Positions 17,630 to 27,047 of a stretch of 64,000 bases of DNA are shown piece by piece (the first letter of the stretch is position 1; every line of letters begins with the position of its first letter). The stretch is from positions 62,001 to 126,000 of the forward strand of contig JAOZHY010000028.1 in assembly GCA_026014595.1 (NCBI GenBank), given 5' to 3'. The translations under genes and the position numbers were made by a program. The notes beneath the pieces were generated by a model. It did no database searches and had not been told where the DNA came from. It saw only the letters and a list, made by a program, of their open reading frames with translations. This DNA comes from Candidatus Bathyarchaeota archaeon (GTDB lineage Archaea; Thermoproteota; Bathyarchaeia; Bathyarchaeales; Bathycorpusculaceae).

Positions 17630-18433
17630 TTAGTGCGAGTATAGGTTTTCGTATGGTCGTTTGGATATCGGCACTATCTTGTGGAACGTCCCGTTCATGA
17701 CTGTTTCATAGTCCACGCCGAAGTATTCGCAGTACTCCCTCACCAAGCCCTCAATCACATGCAGGTCACGTTTGCCAATTTCACTGATTTTGGTGCCTTT
17801 GCCCAGTTCAAGGATGTCGTCGCGCTCGTAGATGACACCGCCGTGCATTCCCGTGCCCACGAACCTTGCCTTGCAGTGTTCGCCTTCCGCTAGAGTTAAG
17901 CCGAGAACGAGGACGATGCCGCCTGCCATGTACTCTGCCAGGAAGTCGCCTGCAGTTCCGCCTATCACTATGGTTGGCACTCTGCGCTGGTACTCTTTCA
18001 TGTGTATGCCAACGCGGTATCCGACGTCGTCGCGAACAAAGATTTTTCCGCCCCGTATCGAGTGCCCAGTGATGTCTCCGGCTTGACCGTGGACGACGAT
18101 TTGTCCATCGTTCATGGTGTTGCCGCAGCCGTCCTGCGCGTTTCCGTGAACCACAATCTTCGGGCCGTTCATGAAGGCGCCCAAGTCGTTGCCTGGGGTT
18201 CCGTAGATGTCGATTTGTTTGTCTGTTTCCAAGTCTGTTCCGATGTACCGTTGCCCGCAGACGTTATATATCTCGATTCTTTCAGCGCCGTTGCTGCTGA
18301 TGAGTCGCAGTAGGTTGTTGAGTTCTTTGTAGTGCATTCCTTCAGCGTCTATTTTCCAAACGTTTTTCTCCATTCTTACACGTGAAATGTAATTCACGTC
18401 GATTTCCGCGAATATTTTTTCTTGTTCAAGCAT
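17630..18433 (-). CDS. Glutamate synthase, GXGXG structural domain (GltB domain 3)
   Basis: The 267-residue protein is the stand-alone C-terminal beta-helix of GltB. The repeated glycine pattern (GTPGNDLGAFMNGPKIVVHGNAQDGCGNTMNDGQIVVHG, AGDITGHSIRGGKIFVRDDVGYRVGIHMKE) is the GXGXG domain. It gives structural support for ammonia channelling between the amidotransferase and FMN domains. It is the last gene of a five-gene minus-strand operon. Confidence 0.9.
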   Translation of the reverse strand: MLEQEKIFAEIDVNYISRVRMEKNVWKIDAEGMHYKELNNLLRLISSNGAERIEIYNVCGQRYIGTDLETDKQIDIYGTPGNDLGAFMNGPKIVVHGNAQDGCGNTMNDGQIVVHGQAGDITGHSIRGGKIFVRDDVGYRVGIHMKEYQRRVPTIVIGGTAGDFLAEYMAGGIVLVLGLTLAEGEHCKARFVGTGMHGGVIYERDDILELGKGTKISEIGKRDLHVIEGLVREYCEYFGVDYETVMNGTFHKIVPISKRPYENLYSH

Positions 18434-18440
18434 GCCCTAT

Positions 18441-19952
18441 TCATTCTCCTGCCATTTTTACGCCTAGAACCTTGAGTTCGGTGTCGGTTAAGCCCACGCC
18501 ACGCAGAGCTAAACGGTTACCCCGCAGGCTCTCAATGGCGTTTATGCCCATACCACCCATCATGTCCTTAATCTCCAAGCTCCACCCACGCAGCAGGTTC
18601 ACCAGCCGCTCCGCTGCGATGTCAGGGTTTACTCGCTTGCTGATCCACGGGTCACTAGTGGCAATGCCCCATGGGCATTTTCCAGTGTAGCAGCGTTGGC
18701 AGACGGTGCAGCCGATTGCCACGAGCGCGGCGGTAGCGATGTACACGGCGTCCGCGCCTAACGCGATGGCTTTGACGATATCGGCGCTGCTTCGGATGCC
18801 GCCAGCCGCGACGATGCTTGCTTTGTTCCGTATGCCTTCTTCGCGCAGACGCTGGTCCACCTGCGCAATCGCTAACTCAATCGGTATGCCGACGTTGTCC
18901 CTGATGACTTTTGGTGCGGCGCCAGTGGCGCCACGAACGCCGTCTAACGCGATGATGTCTGCTCCGGCGCGAACCATGCCGCTTGCGATTGCAGCTGAGT
19001 TGTGAACCGCGGCGATTTTTACTGAGACTGGTTTGGTGTAGTTTGTCGCTTCCTTCAGCGCGTAGATTAGCTGTCTCAGGTCCTCGATGGAGTAGATGTC
19101 GTGCTGCGGCGCAGGCGACAGCGCATCCGTGCCTGTGGGAATCATGCGCGTGCGAGCAACGTCTTTTGTAACTTTCTCGCCTGGCAAGTGTCCACCTATC
19201 CCTGGCTTGGCGCCTTGACCGATTTTGATTTCGACAGCCGCGCCCACATCCAGGTAATCCGGGTGCACGCCGAAACGGCCTGAAGCAACCTGTACGATGG
19301 CGTGGTCGCCGTACTTGTATAGGCTCTTGTCTAGGCCGCCTTCGCCCGTGTTGAAGTAGGTGCCGCATGCTGTTGCCGCCCGCGCTAATGCTTCGTGAAC
19401 GTTGAGGCTTATGGCGCCGTAGGACATGGCAGAGAACATAATCGGCGTCTCCAAGCACAACTGAGGAGTAAGCGCGGTCTTCAGCACCACTTGGCCGTTT
19501 TCCAGCTCCATCTCCAAATTGTCCGGCTTCGCGCCAAGATACGTCCTTATCTCCATCGGCTCTCTCAGCGGGTCAATCGACGGATTTGTCACCTGGCTGG
19601 CGTTCAGCACAAGCCTGTCCCAGTAAGTGAAGTAGGGCTTGTCGCAACCCATGCCCGTGAGAATCACCGCGCCGCTTTCAGCCTGTTTCTTGACGTCTCT
19701 GAGCGCTTCCATAGTCCAGTTGGCGTTCTCGCGGTTAGCATTCGGGTTCTTGCGTATAGTGATGGCGTGCGTGGGGCAGAACGTGACGCAGCGCTGGCAG
19801 TTGACACAGTTCTCGTCTTTGCTGCGAATCACGTCGTCTTCCGCGTCGTAGCTGTGCGTCTCGTACGTGCACTGGTTTACGCAGACCTTGCAGCGGATGC
19901 ACCGCTTCTCGTCTCGTTCCACCAAGTATTCAGGTATCAAGTAAGTCTTCAT
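18441..19952 (-). CDS. Glutamate synthase, FMN-binding synthase domain with N-terminal ferredoxin domain
   Basis: This is the catalytic subunit that joins ammonia and 2-oxoglutarate to make glutamate. An N-terminal 2x[4Fe-4S] ferredoxin domain (CIRCKVCVNQC and CVNCQRCVTFCP) is fused to the FMN alpha/beta-barrel with SAMSYGAIS, GEGGLDKSLYKYG, IKIGQGAKPGIGGHLPG and ALDGVRGATGAAP. The iron-sulphur cysteines CTVCQRCYTGKCPWG appear near residue 420. The 503-residue length fits archaeal GltB domain 2. Electrons probably arrive from the ferredoxin and FAD protein encoded upstream in the same operon. Confidence 0.94.
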   Translation of the reverse strand: MKTYLIPEYLVERDEKRCIRCKVCVNQCTYETHSYDAEDDVIRSKDENCVNCQRCVTFCPTHAITIRKNPNANRENANWTMEALRDVKKQAESGAVILTGMGCDKPYFTYWDRLVLNASQVTNPSIDPLREPMEIRTYLGAKPDNLEMELENGQVVLKTALTPQLCLETPIMFSAMSYGAISLNVHEALARAATACGTYFNTGEGGLDKSLYKYGDHAIVQVASGRFGVHPDYLDVGAAVEIKIGQGAKPGIGGHLPGEKVTKDVARTRMIPTGTDALSPAPQHDIYSIEDLRQLIYALKEATNYTKPVSVKIAAVHNSAAIASGMVRAGADIIALDGVRGATGAAPKVIRDNVGIPIELAIAQVDQRLREEGIRNKASIVAAGGIRSSADIVKAIALGADAVYIATAALVAIGCTVCQRCYTGKCPWGIATSDPWISKRVNPDIAAERLVNLLRGWSLEIKDMMGGMGINAIESLRGNRLALRGVGLTDTELKVLGVKMAGE

Positions 19953-19955
19953 CTA

Positions 19956-21086
19956 TTACGCCTCCACGCTTGCCAAGACCTCAACCTTCGGCTCACTGCG
20001 AAGCCTGCCGACCACTGGCTCACCGCCTCGCGGATGCCAGAACTTGTCCAGTGTCGGGGAAACAAGCCGCATTGCAGCTTCTTCTGAGGACAGGTACAGG
20101 AAGTCGCCTCTGGTGCCTGCAACGAGAGGTCGCAGCTTGATGCGGTCAGTTAACCCAATCATCTCGCCATGATGCGCCACAACTATGCTGAAGGGACCAT
20201 TCATTAACAGGCTGCCGTAGGTTTGGCGAAGAACCCTGTGCAGACGCTGCTGTTCAGACTCCATCGCGTCTATCTCGCTCCACAGGGGCGCGGCGAAGAT
20301 TTTGGCGACTATTTCGATTGGCAGGTGCTGTCTGCGCATGAGCAGGTCCACCGCGTAAGCCAGGACTTCGGTGTCTGTCTGCATGGTGCATTTGTAGCCG
20401 TACATCTCCAAGTAGCGGCGGTTTATTCCGTACGATGAGAGTTCGCCGTTGTGCACAACCGTCCAGTCTAGGATGTTGAATGGATGCGCGCCGCCCCACC
20501 AGCCAGGAGTATTCGTTGGGAACCTGCCGTGAACCGTCCACAGGTAGCCCTGGTAATCCTCAAGGCAGAAGAAGTCCGCTATGTCTTCGGGGTAGCCGAC
20601 TCCTTTGAAGACGCCCATGTTCTTGCCGCTTGAGAAGACGAACGCCTTGCCCGTTTCCGTGTTGATTCGCATGACTCTCTCCGTCACGTAGTCGTCTTCG
20701 GTCTGATTCTCGAGTCGCCGCTGTTTAGGCTGGACGAAGTACCGCCAAACCAACGGGGGGTCTCTGACGTTGGCGGGTCGGGTTTGCATTTCCTCGTCGT
20801 AGATTATGTTGAAGCTCCCTGCCAATATTCTGTCAGTTTTCTCTTTGGCGTCTCTGCTCAGGTACATGATGTGGAAGGCGTAGTAGTCTTTGAAGTCAGG
20901 GTAGATGCCGTAGACTGCGAAGCCGCCGCCCAACCCGTTTCCTCTCTCGTGCATGTTGGCTATGGCTCGCACTGGGTCGCGTGACGAGAAGCGTTTGCCT
21001 TCAAGGTTCATCATGCCGAATATGCTGCAGCCTGCGAAGTCCTTATCGTCATTGAAAGGATTGTTCAGGCTGGTTAGGTTTCGCAT
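19956..21086 (-). CDS. Glutamate synthase, class II glutamine amidotransferase domain (GltB domain 1)
   Basis: The Ntn-type glutaminase domain releases ammonia from glutamine for the FMN subunit. The probable nucleophile is Cys 20 in AGCSIFGMMN. Since class II amidotransferases need an N-terminal Cys, the first 19 residues are probably a propeptide that is removed. Other elements are RFPTNTPGWWGGAHPF and DWTVVHNGELSSYG, with the Asn/Gly of the oxyanion hole, and QTDTEVLAYAVDLL. The ATG overlaps the stop of the FAD protein by one base (TAATG). Confidence 0.9.
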   Translation of the reverse strand: MRNLTSLNNPFNDDKDFAGCSIFGMMNLEGKRFSSRDPVRAIANMHERGNGLGGGFAVYGIYPDFKDYYAFHIMYLSRDAKEKTDRILAGSFNIIYDEEMQTRPANVRDPPLVWRYFVQPKQRRLENQTEDDYVTERVMRINTETGKAFVFSSGKNMGVFKGVGYPEDIADFFCLEDYQGYLWTVHGRFPTNTPGWWGGAHPFNILDWTVVHNGELSSYGINRRYLEMYGYKCTMQTDTEVLAYAVDLLMRRQHLPIEIVAKIFAAPLWSEIDAMESEQQRLHRVLRQTYGSLLMNGPFSIVVAHHGEMIGLTDRIKLRPLVAGTRGDFLYLSSEEAAMRLVSPTLDKFWHPRGGEPVVGRLRSEPKVEVLASVEA

Positions 21087-22366
21087 TAGCCTATTTCACC
21101 TGGGTACACTTTCTTCCTCAAAGACGACGGCAATGCGGCGATGCCGAAGTTTTCTTGGAGGAGCTCCTGTTTGATTTTTTTCACGTTGACGCGGTTCTTC
21201 ATGAGGTGGAAGAGTATGCCAGCTTTTTCGATGTCATTTATGAGGGTTATGCCCACGATGACGTTGTCCTTGAGCACAAGCTTCTTGTACAGGTTCCTCT
21301 CCGGCTCGTGTTTGACCAGGATTTCGTACGCTGCGTCTTCTTTCGGGTTGGCGACGCCGACTGAGACGATGGGCACGCCGAAATACTTCAGGGCGCTCAT
21401 GTTGGTGCCGCCCTCGTAATCGGTCTTTTTGCCTGCCATGTTGTAGCCCGCGACTTTGCCTTCTTGGACTGCAAGCGGCCAGAGAGGCAGCAGGCGGTTC
21501 TGGTTCAAGACGAAGTCATAAGCCTCAGCAACGTCGCCGCTTGCGTAAACGCCTGGAACGTTTGTCTGCATGAAGTTGCCCACGACGATGCCGCGGTTCG
21601 TTTTCACCTGAGTCCCTGTGACGAGTTCGGTGCGTGGTACGACGCCGATGGCGACGATGACAACGTCGCAGGGCATCTGCTCGCCCTTGGTGAGGACCAC
21701 GCCGCCGACTACGCGATTGTTTTCTGGTTTGCCTGTTATCTGCTGGACTGATTGTCCAGTGATTATGGTGACGCCTGCTTTTTTGATGACGTTTTCCATG
21801 ATGTCTGAGCCTTTCGCGTCTAATAGGAGGCTGAGGATTTTGTCCTGCAACTCCACGAGTGTCACTTTTATGCCGCGTTTTACGAGTGCTTCGGTTACGC
21901 TGACGCCGATGAGTCCAGCACCGATGACCACGGCGGTTTTGGCTGTCTGGAGTTTTGCGGCTAAGTGCTCGGCGTCCGCGACTGTTGTGAATGTGAATAC
22001 GCCTTCTTTGTCTGAGCCTTCGATTTTCGGGACGAAGGGTCTGCCGCCTGTGGCGATTAGGAGTTTTTCGAAGTTTACGCGGTCGCCCCTGTCGAGTTCG
22101 ACGAACTTGTCGGTTAGGTCTAATCGCACGGCTTTTCTGCCCGTTAACGCTTGGACTTGGTTGTTTTCCCAGAACTTGTCTTCACGGCACTTCATCTTCT
22201 CGAAGTCTGCTTTGCCGCTGACCAAGTCGGAAATCATGGGGCGCGAGTACTGCGGGCACGGCTCCTCCGAGACGACAGTTATGGTGCCAACTGGGTCTAC
22301 TTCCCGTATAGCTTCAACCGCGCCGATTCCTGCGGCAGAAGCGCCAACGATAACGTACTTCGCCAT
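21086..22366 (-). CDS. FAD-dependent pyridine nucleotide oxidoreductase
   Basis: The 426-residue flavoprotein begins MAKYVIVGASAAGIGAVEAIREVDP (ADP-binding GxSxxG loop), followed by the CPQYSRPMISDLVSG signature of NirB/rubredoxin-reductase types, a second Rossmann motif VIGAGLIGVSVTEAL and the FAD-closing VYASGDVAEAYD. The C-terminal domain is of the reductase dimerisation kind. ATG 22366 overlaps the stop of the ferredoxin gene by one base. It likely moves electrons between NAD(P)H and the ferredoxin/FMN subunits of glutamate synthase, replacing a bacterial GltD. Confidence 0.88.
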   Translation of the reverse strand: MAKYVIVGASAAGIGAVEAIREVDPVGTITVVSEEPCPQYSRPMISDLVSGKADFEKMKCREDKFWENNQVQALTGRKAVRLDLTDKFVELDRGDRVNFEKLLIATGGRPFVPKIEGSDKEGVFTFTTVADAEHLAAKLQTAKTAVVIGAGLIGVSVTEALVKRGIKVTLVELQDKILSLLLDAKGSDIMENVIKKAGVTIITGQSVQQITGKPENNRVVGGVVLTKGEQMPCDVVIVAIGVVPRTELVTGTQVKTNRGIVVGNFMQTNVPGVYASGDVAEAYDFVLNQNRLLPLWPLAVQEGKVAGYNMAGKKTDYEGGTNMSALKYFGVPIVSVGVANPKEDAAYEILVKHEPERNLYKKLVLKDNVIVGITLINDIEKAGILFHLMKNRVNVKKIKQELLQENFGIAALPSSLRKKVYPGEIG

Positions 22367-22809
22367 CAGGGTGTCACCTCTTTGCATACGAGGGCGCCGT
22401 TGGGGCAGTTGGCAACGCACGCCGGAACATCCAGCCCATTGCATTGGTCGCACTTCGCTACGACTTTGCCGTTGACGTCCATTTTGATGGCGCCATATGG
22501 GCAGACCATGATGCATGTCCAGCAGCCCATGCATTTTTCAGCGTCGTGCGTGACTAGTCCTGTGTTTTCGTCTTTACGCATGGCACCTGAGAGGCAGGCG
22601 GTTACGCATGGGGCGTCTTCGCAGTGGCGGCATTGGATGGCGAAGCTGATGGGTCTGTTCATTTCTAGGCGTATTCGGCTGATTGGTTTGGGGTTTTCTC
22701 TGTTGTAGGCTTTGACTATGTCTTTTGTTTTGGAGTGCTGGACGGTGCAGTAGACTTCGCAGAGTCCGCAGCCCATGCAGAATTCTTGTTTGGCGATTAT
22801 TCTTTTCAT
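22366..22809 (-). CDS. 4Fe-4S ferredoxin, multi-cluster (HycB/DmsB-like)
   Basis: The 147-residue protein contains four cysteine groups: CMGCGLCEVYC, CRHCEDAPCVTAC, CMGCWTCIMVCP and CDQCNGLDVPACVANCP. This is the four-cluster layout of electron-transfer subunits of the DmsB/HycB type. No signal peptide is present, so it is cytoplasmic. As first gene of the glutamate synthase operon it is the likely electron carrier to the FAD and FMN subunits. Confidence 0.9.
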   Translation of the reverse strand: MKRIIAKQEFCMGCGLCEVYCTVQHSKTKDIVKAYNRENPKPISRIRLEMNRPISFAIQCRHCEDAPCVTACLSGAMRKDENTGLVTHDAEKCMGCWTCIMVCPYGAIKMDVNGKVVAKCDQCNGLDVPACVANCPNGALVCKEVTP

Positions 22810-23001
22810 CGATTATCTCCATGCTTTTTGGCAGCTTAGCGTGGGCAGGTGAGCATGAAAATGTGGAGTTCGATGTCTGTTGTGGATAGCACTGCTCTCG
22901 TTGTGACTGTTTGTCCAGATTTGTTTATGCGTGCTCTACAGGTGTTTACGGGCATTCTGTCCACCGTTTTCATGGTTTTTCTTTATGTAAGTGACCTATA
23001 T

Positions 23002-23042
23002 TCTATATATCTTTGTTGAAAATCATTTATATGCAAGTTAAT
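23002..23042 (+). promoter_or_regulatory. TATA-like promoter elements upstream of the PhoU/AbrB gene
   Basis: Two AT-rich TATA-like elements, TCTATATAT (about 23002-23010) and TTTATATG (23035-23042), lie 75 and 45 bases before the ATG at 23085. The second gives a leader of ordinary archaeal length. The rest of the 275-base gap to the divergent ferredoxin gene shows nothing else I can name. Confidence 0.5.
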
Positions 23043-23084
23043 GAATAACATAATCTAAATGAAATATGTGTAGATGAAGCAAGA

Positions 23085-24185
23085 ATGGCTGAAAAAGACT
23101 TAGGATACAGACGAGTCCAATGCACAGGCAGAGGCTCATACATCATAAGCCTACCTAAAGAGTGGGTGGAGGACATTGGGCTGAAGCGAGGAAGCGAAAT
23201 CGCCTTCAACATAAATACTGATTCAACCCTCAGCTTGGTCCCTCGGAAAATTAAGGAAAAACTGGATGACACGGGCTCCAAACTCAAAGAGTATTACATC
23301 AACGTTGACCCGAAAGACGACTTGCAGTCTACTCTCCGCATGATAAAAGCATTATACGTCATCAGCGCCGACATCATACGGATACACTTTCGAAACGTGG
23401 AAGACGCGACCAGGTGCAAAACAGAGATTAAGAATTTCGCCCGAGACACGTTTCTGGGCGCCGAAGTCATAGATGAAACCGAAGACGAAATCACGCTGCA
23501 GATTCTCATAAAGCACAGCGAGTTCCCCATCGAAAGAGCTGTTCGCAGAATGGCAATCATCGCTTTGTCAGCTAACAAGGACGCCATCTCAGCGCTGAAG
23601 GACCGAAGCCCTGCGCTGTTCCAAAACGTGATTAACGCCCGCAACGACGCGAACCGTCTAGGCTTGTACGTGGTTCGCCAACTGAAGTATGGCATAGAGC
23701 ATAACCTGTACAGGGAACTGGAATTCAATACTCCCAAAGAGTTTCTGCTGTACCGTATCGTGGTGAACGACATAAAAAACATCGCTGAGAACGCGTTGAA
23801 CATAGTTAACAACTTGGTAACGTTCCAGAAGCTGATTGACGACCAATTGCTGTTCATAAAAGAGCCCATTGATGAGGAAGTGTTCTCGCAGATGCTTAGC
23901 TTCAATTCTGTGGCGCACCAACTGTTCGAAGAAGCCACCAAAGCAATGTTCAAGAGAGATTACAATGCTGCAGAAAGTTTAATCGCACAGCGCGGTTCGC
24001 TCGTCACGCTGGAGAACGATTTGATAAGGCTTATGTGGAGTAAGAAGCTTGACCCGAACATCGCTTCGATTCTTAGGCTGATGCTGGACAGTTCAAGACG
24101 AATACTGGATTATGCACAGGACATAGCTGAGTTGACGCAGAACCGGACAGTGGAAGAACTGTGCGCCAACTTCGCCGTGAAATAG
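23085..24185 (+). CDS. AbrB/SpoVT-PhoU domain protein, phosphate-uptake-regulator-like
   Basis: The N-terminal 50 residues form a SpoVT/AbrB swapped-hairpin DNA-binding domain (RRVQCTGRGSYIISLPKEWVEDIGLKRGSEIAF). The remaining ~300 residues are helical and PhoU-like, in two repeats (RAVRRMAIIALSANKDAIS; MLSFNSVAHQLFEEATKAMFKRDYNAAESLI). In archaea such fusions are annotated as phosphate uptake regulators. No pst genes lie nearby, so the regulated system is not shown here. Confidence 0.85.
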   Translation: MAEKDLGYRRVQCTGRGSYIISLPKEWVEDIGLKRGSEIAFNINTDSTLSLVPRKIKEKLDDTGSKLKEYYINVDPKDDLQSTLRMIKALYVISADIIRIHFRNVEDATRCKTEIKNFARDTFLGAEVIDETEDEITLQILIKHSEFPIERAVRRMAIIALSANKDAISALKDRSPALFQNVINARNDANRLGLYVVRQLKYGIEHNLYRELEFNTPKEFLLYRIVVNDIKNIAENALNIVNNLVTFQKLIDDQLLFIKEPIDEEVFSQMLSFNSVAHQLFEEATKAMFKRDYNAAESLIAQRGSLVTLENDLIRLMWSKKLDPNIASILRLMLDSSRRILDYAQDIAELTQNRTVEELCANFAVK

Positions 24186-24354
24186 CCCGCTGACAGCCCC
24201 TGCGTTGCTAAGGCACCGTCGATTTTGCCAGTTCGCCACTGGAAATAATAACCAGCCCAAAGAAAAACCATACTGTTTGCTGTCCAGTCTAAGGCAGCGA
24301 TTCGCTGCAAACGCTTATTATTGCAGTGCGCTAGAACTTAGTTGAGGGAGAATC

Positions 24355-27036
24355 GTGAGCGACGAATCCACCTTTTCTGGTTCCTCAAACGACCTGTTTA
24401 GCTCAACTAGCATTAAGACAATTCTGAAAAGCGTTCCTGCGGGTTTACTCATACTTGCCAAGCCAGATGGCAGAATAGCCTACGTTAACGACCGCGCAAT
24501 CGAACTTTACGGCGTTGACCCACGCGAATCTACTGTGAAAAATCACATTTACATGCTAAAACATCACACCACTGACGGAGAGATTTGCCCGATCCATAAA
24601 CTACCCGCTAGACGTGCTTTGCTGACCGGTGAAAAAGTCCGCGATGAAAAGTTAATTATTGAAAAACCTGATGGAACACGAATATACGTCAATGCAAGTG
24701 CTGTTCCCTTAACCGACGAAGAAGGCCAAATCACAGGGGCAATCGCCATTTTTGAGGACATCACCGAACGCAAGAAAACCGAGGAACTATACAGAACCCT
24801 CCTCGACGCATCAATTGACAGTTTCTGGCTGACGAACGCTGAAGGACGTTTCTTAGATGTGAATAAGGCATTTCTTGACCTTTCAGGTTACAGCCGAGAA
24901 GAAATCCTCAGAATGCGTATTAGCGATTTTGCAGCAAAAGAAACTCCCGAAGAAACAGCTTGGCAGCTGCAGAGCATAAAGGAAAACGGCTCTGCTTGCT
25001 TTGAAACTCTTCTCCGTCATAAGGACGGGCGGATAATAGCGATTCAGGTAAGCGCTAACTACGCGGACATAGATGGTGGAAGATTCTTCGGCTTTCTACA
25101 TGATATCACGAAGCGCAAACGGAATGAGGAGGCAATCAAGAGAAGTGAAGAACGGTTCAGGCTTATTGCTGAAGCCGCCGCTACGATGGTGTATGAGTTT
25201 GAAGTAGAAAGCGGCAAGGTCACCGTCGCTTATGGTTTGAAGGAACTCCTCGGATACGAACCTGAGGAGATACCGCTTTCTAACGACTGGTGGTTCAGTC
25301 AGACACATCCAGAAGAGCGCTTAAACGTTGAAGCGCAGCTGAGGAGGACAATTGAAGCTGGTAGCGATGGAGTTTTTGAGTACCGTATTCGGCATAAGCG
25401 AGGCGACTACATCATCGTCCGCGACACTGTAAAAACTGTTAAAGACGATAAGGGACGGGCTGTGCGTGTGGTCGGAGGCGTCGTTGACATCACTGAGGCT
25501 AGGAGAATCGAAGCGATAGCTGCTGATTCCAAAGCGGCGCTTGAGAAAGAACGGGACCTGCTCCAGGCTGTGATGAACGGCGCTAAGAACGTTCACTTAG
25601 TGTATCTGGACAGGAATTTCAACTTCGTGCGAGTCAACGAGGCATACGCTAAAACATGCGGATACAAACCTGAAGAGATGATTGGGAAAAATCACTTCGC
25701 ACTGTACCCAGACGAGGAAAACGAGGCGATTTTTGCCCGCGTGCGAGATACAGGCGTGCCCGTGGAATTCCATGATAGACCATTTGTGTTTCCAGACCAA
25801 CCAGAAAGGGGAGTTACTTACTGGGACTGGACTCTTAAGCCTGTCAAGGACGGTTCTGGAAGAGTCGAGGGCTTGGTGTTTTCTCTTGTAGAAACAACTG
25901 AGCGCAAGCGAGCTGAAGAAGCGTTACGGAACAGTGAGGAGCAGTTCCGCCGAGCAATCGAGAACGCACCTATACCCGTTATCATGTTAGCTGAAGATGG
26001 AGAGGTACTTCAAATAAACCGCGCATGGACCGTGCTGACTGGATACGAGCATCAGGATATGCCCTTCTTTGATGCTTGGCTGCGCACAGCTTACGGCGAA
26101 GACGCTGATGATATGCGCGACCACATGCGTGACCTATTCACAGGCAAGAATTACATCAGTATGGAGTTTCCAATTCATACACAAGATGGCGCAGTCCGCT
26201 ACTGGAGCTTCAGCGCCTCTATGCTGGGCACATTACAGGATAAACGTCGCTTCGCGGTTGGCATGGCAGTGGACATCACCCAACTGAAGAATCTCCAACA
26301 AAAGCTCGAACAGCACGCCCAAAAACTGGAGGAGCTCGTAAGGATTCGCACTGAAAGATTGAAAGCCGCTGAACGGTTAGCAGCCATCGGCGAAACCGCA
26401 GGCATGGTGGGACACGACATCCGCAACCCCTTGCAGTCAATCATCGGTGAGCTTTATCTGATAAATGACGCGCTAAGCAAAGTACCTGACAGCAAAACTA
26501 AGGAAAGCCTGAAAGAAAGCATCACGGTTATTGAAGAACAAGCCGCCTATATTAACAAAATTGTAACCGACCTCCAAGACTACGCGAAATCTGCAGCACC
26601 CCGCATGGAAGAGGTAGACGTAGACAAAGTGATTCAAGCCGTAGTTTCAAGCATGGACATTCCCGAGAACATCGAGTTCTCCTACTACGTTGAAGGCAGC
26701 TTCCCCAAGCTGAGGGCTGATGCCTCATTCCTACAGCGCATATTGACCAACCTCATTTCGAACGCAGTGCAAGCGATGCCGAACGGAGGCAAACTCACCA
26801 TAAACGCAAGCCACAGAGGCGAAAAAGCGTTAATAGGCGTTGAAGACACCGGTAAAGGTATACCAGAAGAGAATAGGGAGAAATTGTTCAAGCCATTGTT
26901 CACCACGAAATCCAAGGGACAAGGCTTCGGCTTAGCAGTCTGCAAAAAACTAACCGAAGCAATGAACGGAACCATCACCTTTGAAAGCCAGAAAGGCAAA
27001 GGCACACGCTTCATCATCGAACTCCCCACCACCTAA
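24355..27036 (+). CDS. Multi-PAS sensor histidine kinase
   Basis: The 893-residue cytoplasmic kinase has no membrane segment. Five PAS/PAC units can be counted (about residues 22-140, 146-255, 270-385, 400-520, 530-645), followed by a coiled coil (645-685), the phosphoacceptor histidine 687 in GHDIRNPLQ, and a HATPase domain with N box NLISNAVQAMP, G1 DTGKGIPEE and G2 GQGFGLAVCKK. The start is GTG 24355 with GGGAG upstream. No response regulator lies next to it. It therefore probably senses redox, oxygen or a small ligand and signals to a partner elsewhere. Confidence 0.9.
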   Translation: MSDESTFSGSSNDLFSSTSIKTILKSVPAGLLILAKPDGRIAYVNDRAIELYGVDPRESTVKNHIYMLKHHTTDGEICPIHKLPARRALLTGEKVRDEKLIIEKPDGTRIYVNASAVPLTDEEGQITGAIAIFEDITERKKTEELYRTLLDASIDSFWLTNAEGRFLDVNKAFLDLSGYSREEILRMRISDFAAKETPEETAWQLQSIKENGSACFETLLRHKDGRIIAIQVSANYADIDGGRFFGFLHDITKRKRNEEAIKRSEERFRLIAEAAATMVYEFEVESGKVTVAYGLKELLGYEPEEIPLSNDWWFSQTHPEERLNVEAQLRRTIEAGSDGVFEYRIRHKRGDYIIVRDTVKTVKDDKGRAVRVVGGVVDITEARRIEAIAADSKAALEKERDLLQAVMNGAKNVHLVYLDRNFNFVRVNEAYAKTCGYKPEEMIGKNHFALYPDEENEAIFARVRDTGVPVEFHDRPFVFPDQPERGVTYWDWTLKPVKDGSGRVEGLVFSLVETTERKRAEEALRNSEEQFRRAIENAPIPVIMLAEDGEVLQINRAWTVLTGYEHQDMPFFDAWLRTAYGEDADDMRDHMRDLFTGKNYISMEFPIHTQDGAVRYWSFSASMLGTLQDKRRFAVGMAVDITQLKNLQQKLEQHAQKLEELVRIRTERLKAAERLAAIGETAGMVGHDIRNPLQSIIGELYLINDALSKVPDSKTKESLKESITVIEEQAAYINKIVTDLQDYAKSAAPRMEEVDVDKVIQAVVSSMDIPENIEFSYYVEGSFPKLRADASFLQRILTNLISNAVQAMPNGGKLTINASHRGEKALIGVEDTGKGIPEENREKLFKPLFTTKSKGQGFGLAVCKKLTEAMNGTITFESQKGKGTRFIIELPTT

Positions 27037-27047
27037 TTAGTACCAGT

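Noticed and set aside
18877-20087. Long frames on both strands within the glutamate synthase genes
   Set aside because: High coding GC in the third position leaves other frames open; the gltB domains on the minus strand are unambiguous.
24186-24354. A second tRNA or small RNA in the gap before the kinase
   Set aside because: Short complementary segments are present but no cloverleaf or C/D box pair could be drawn.
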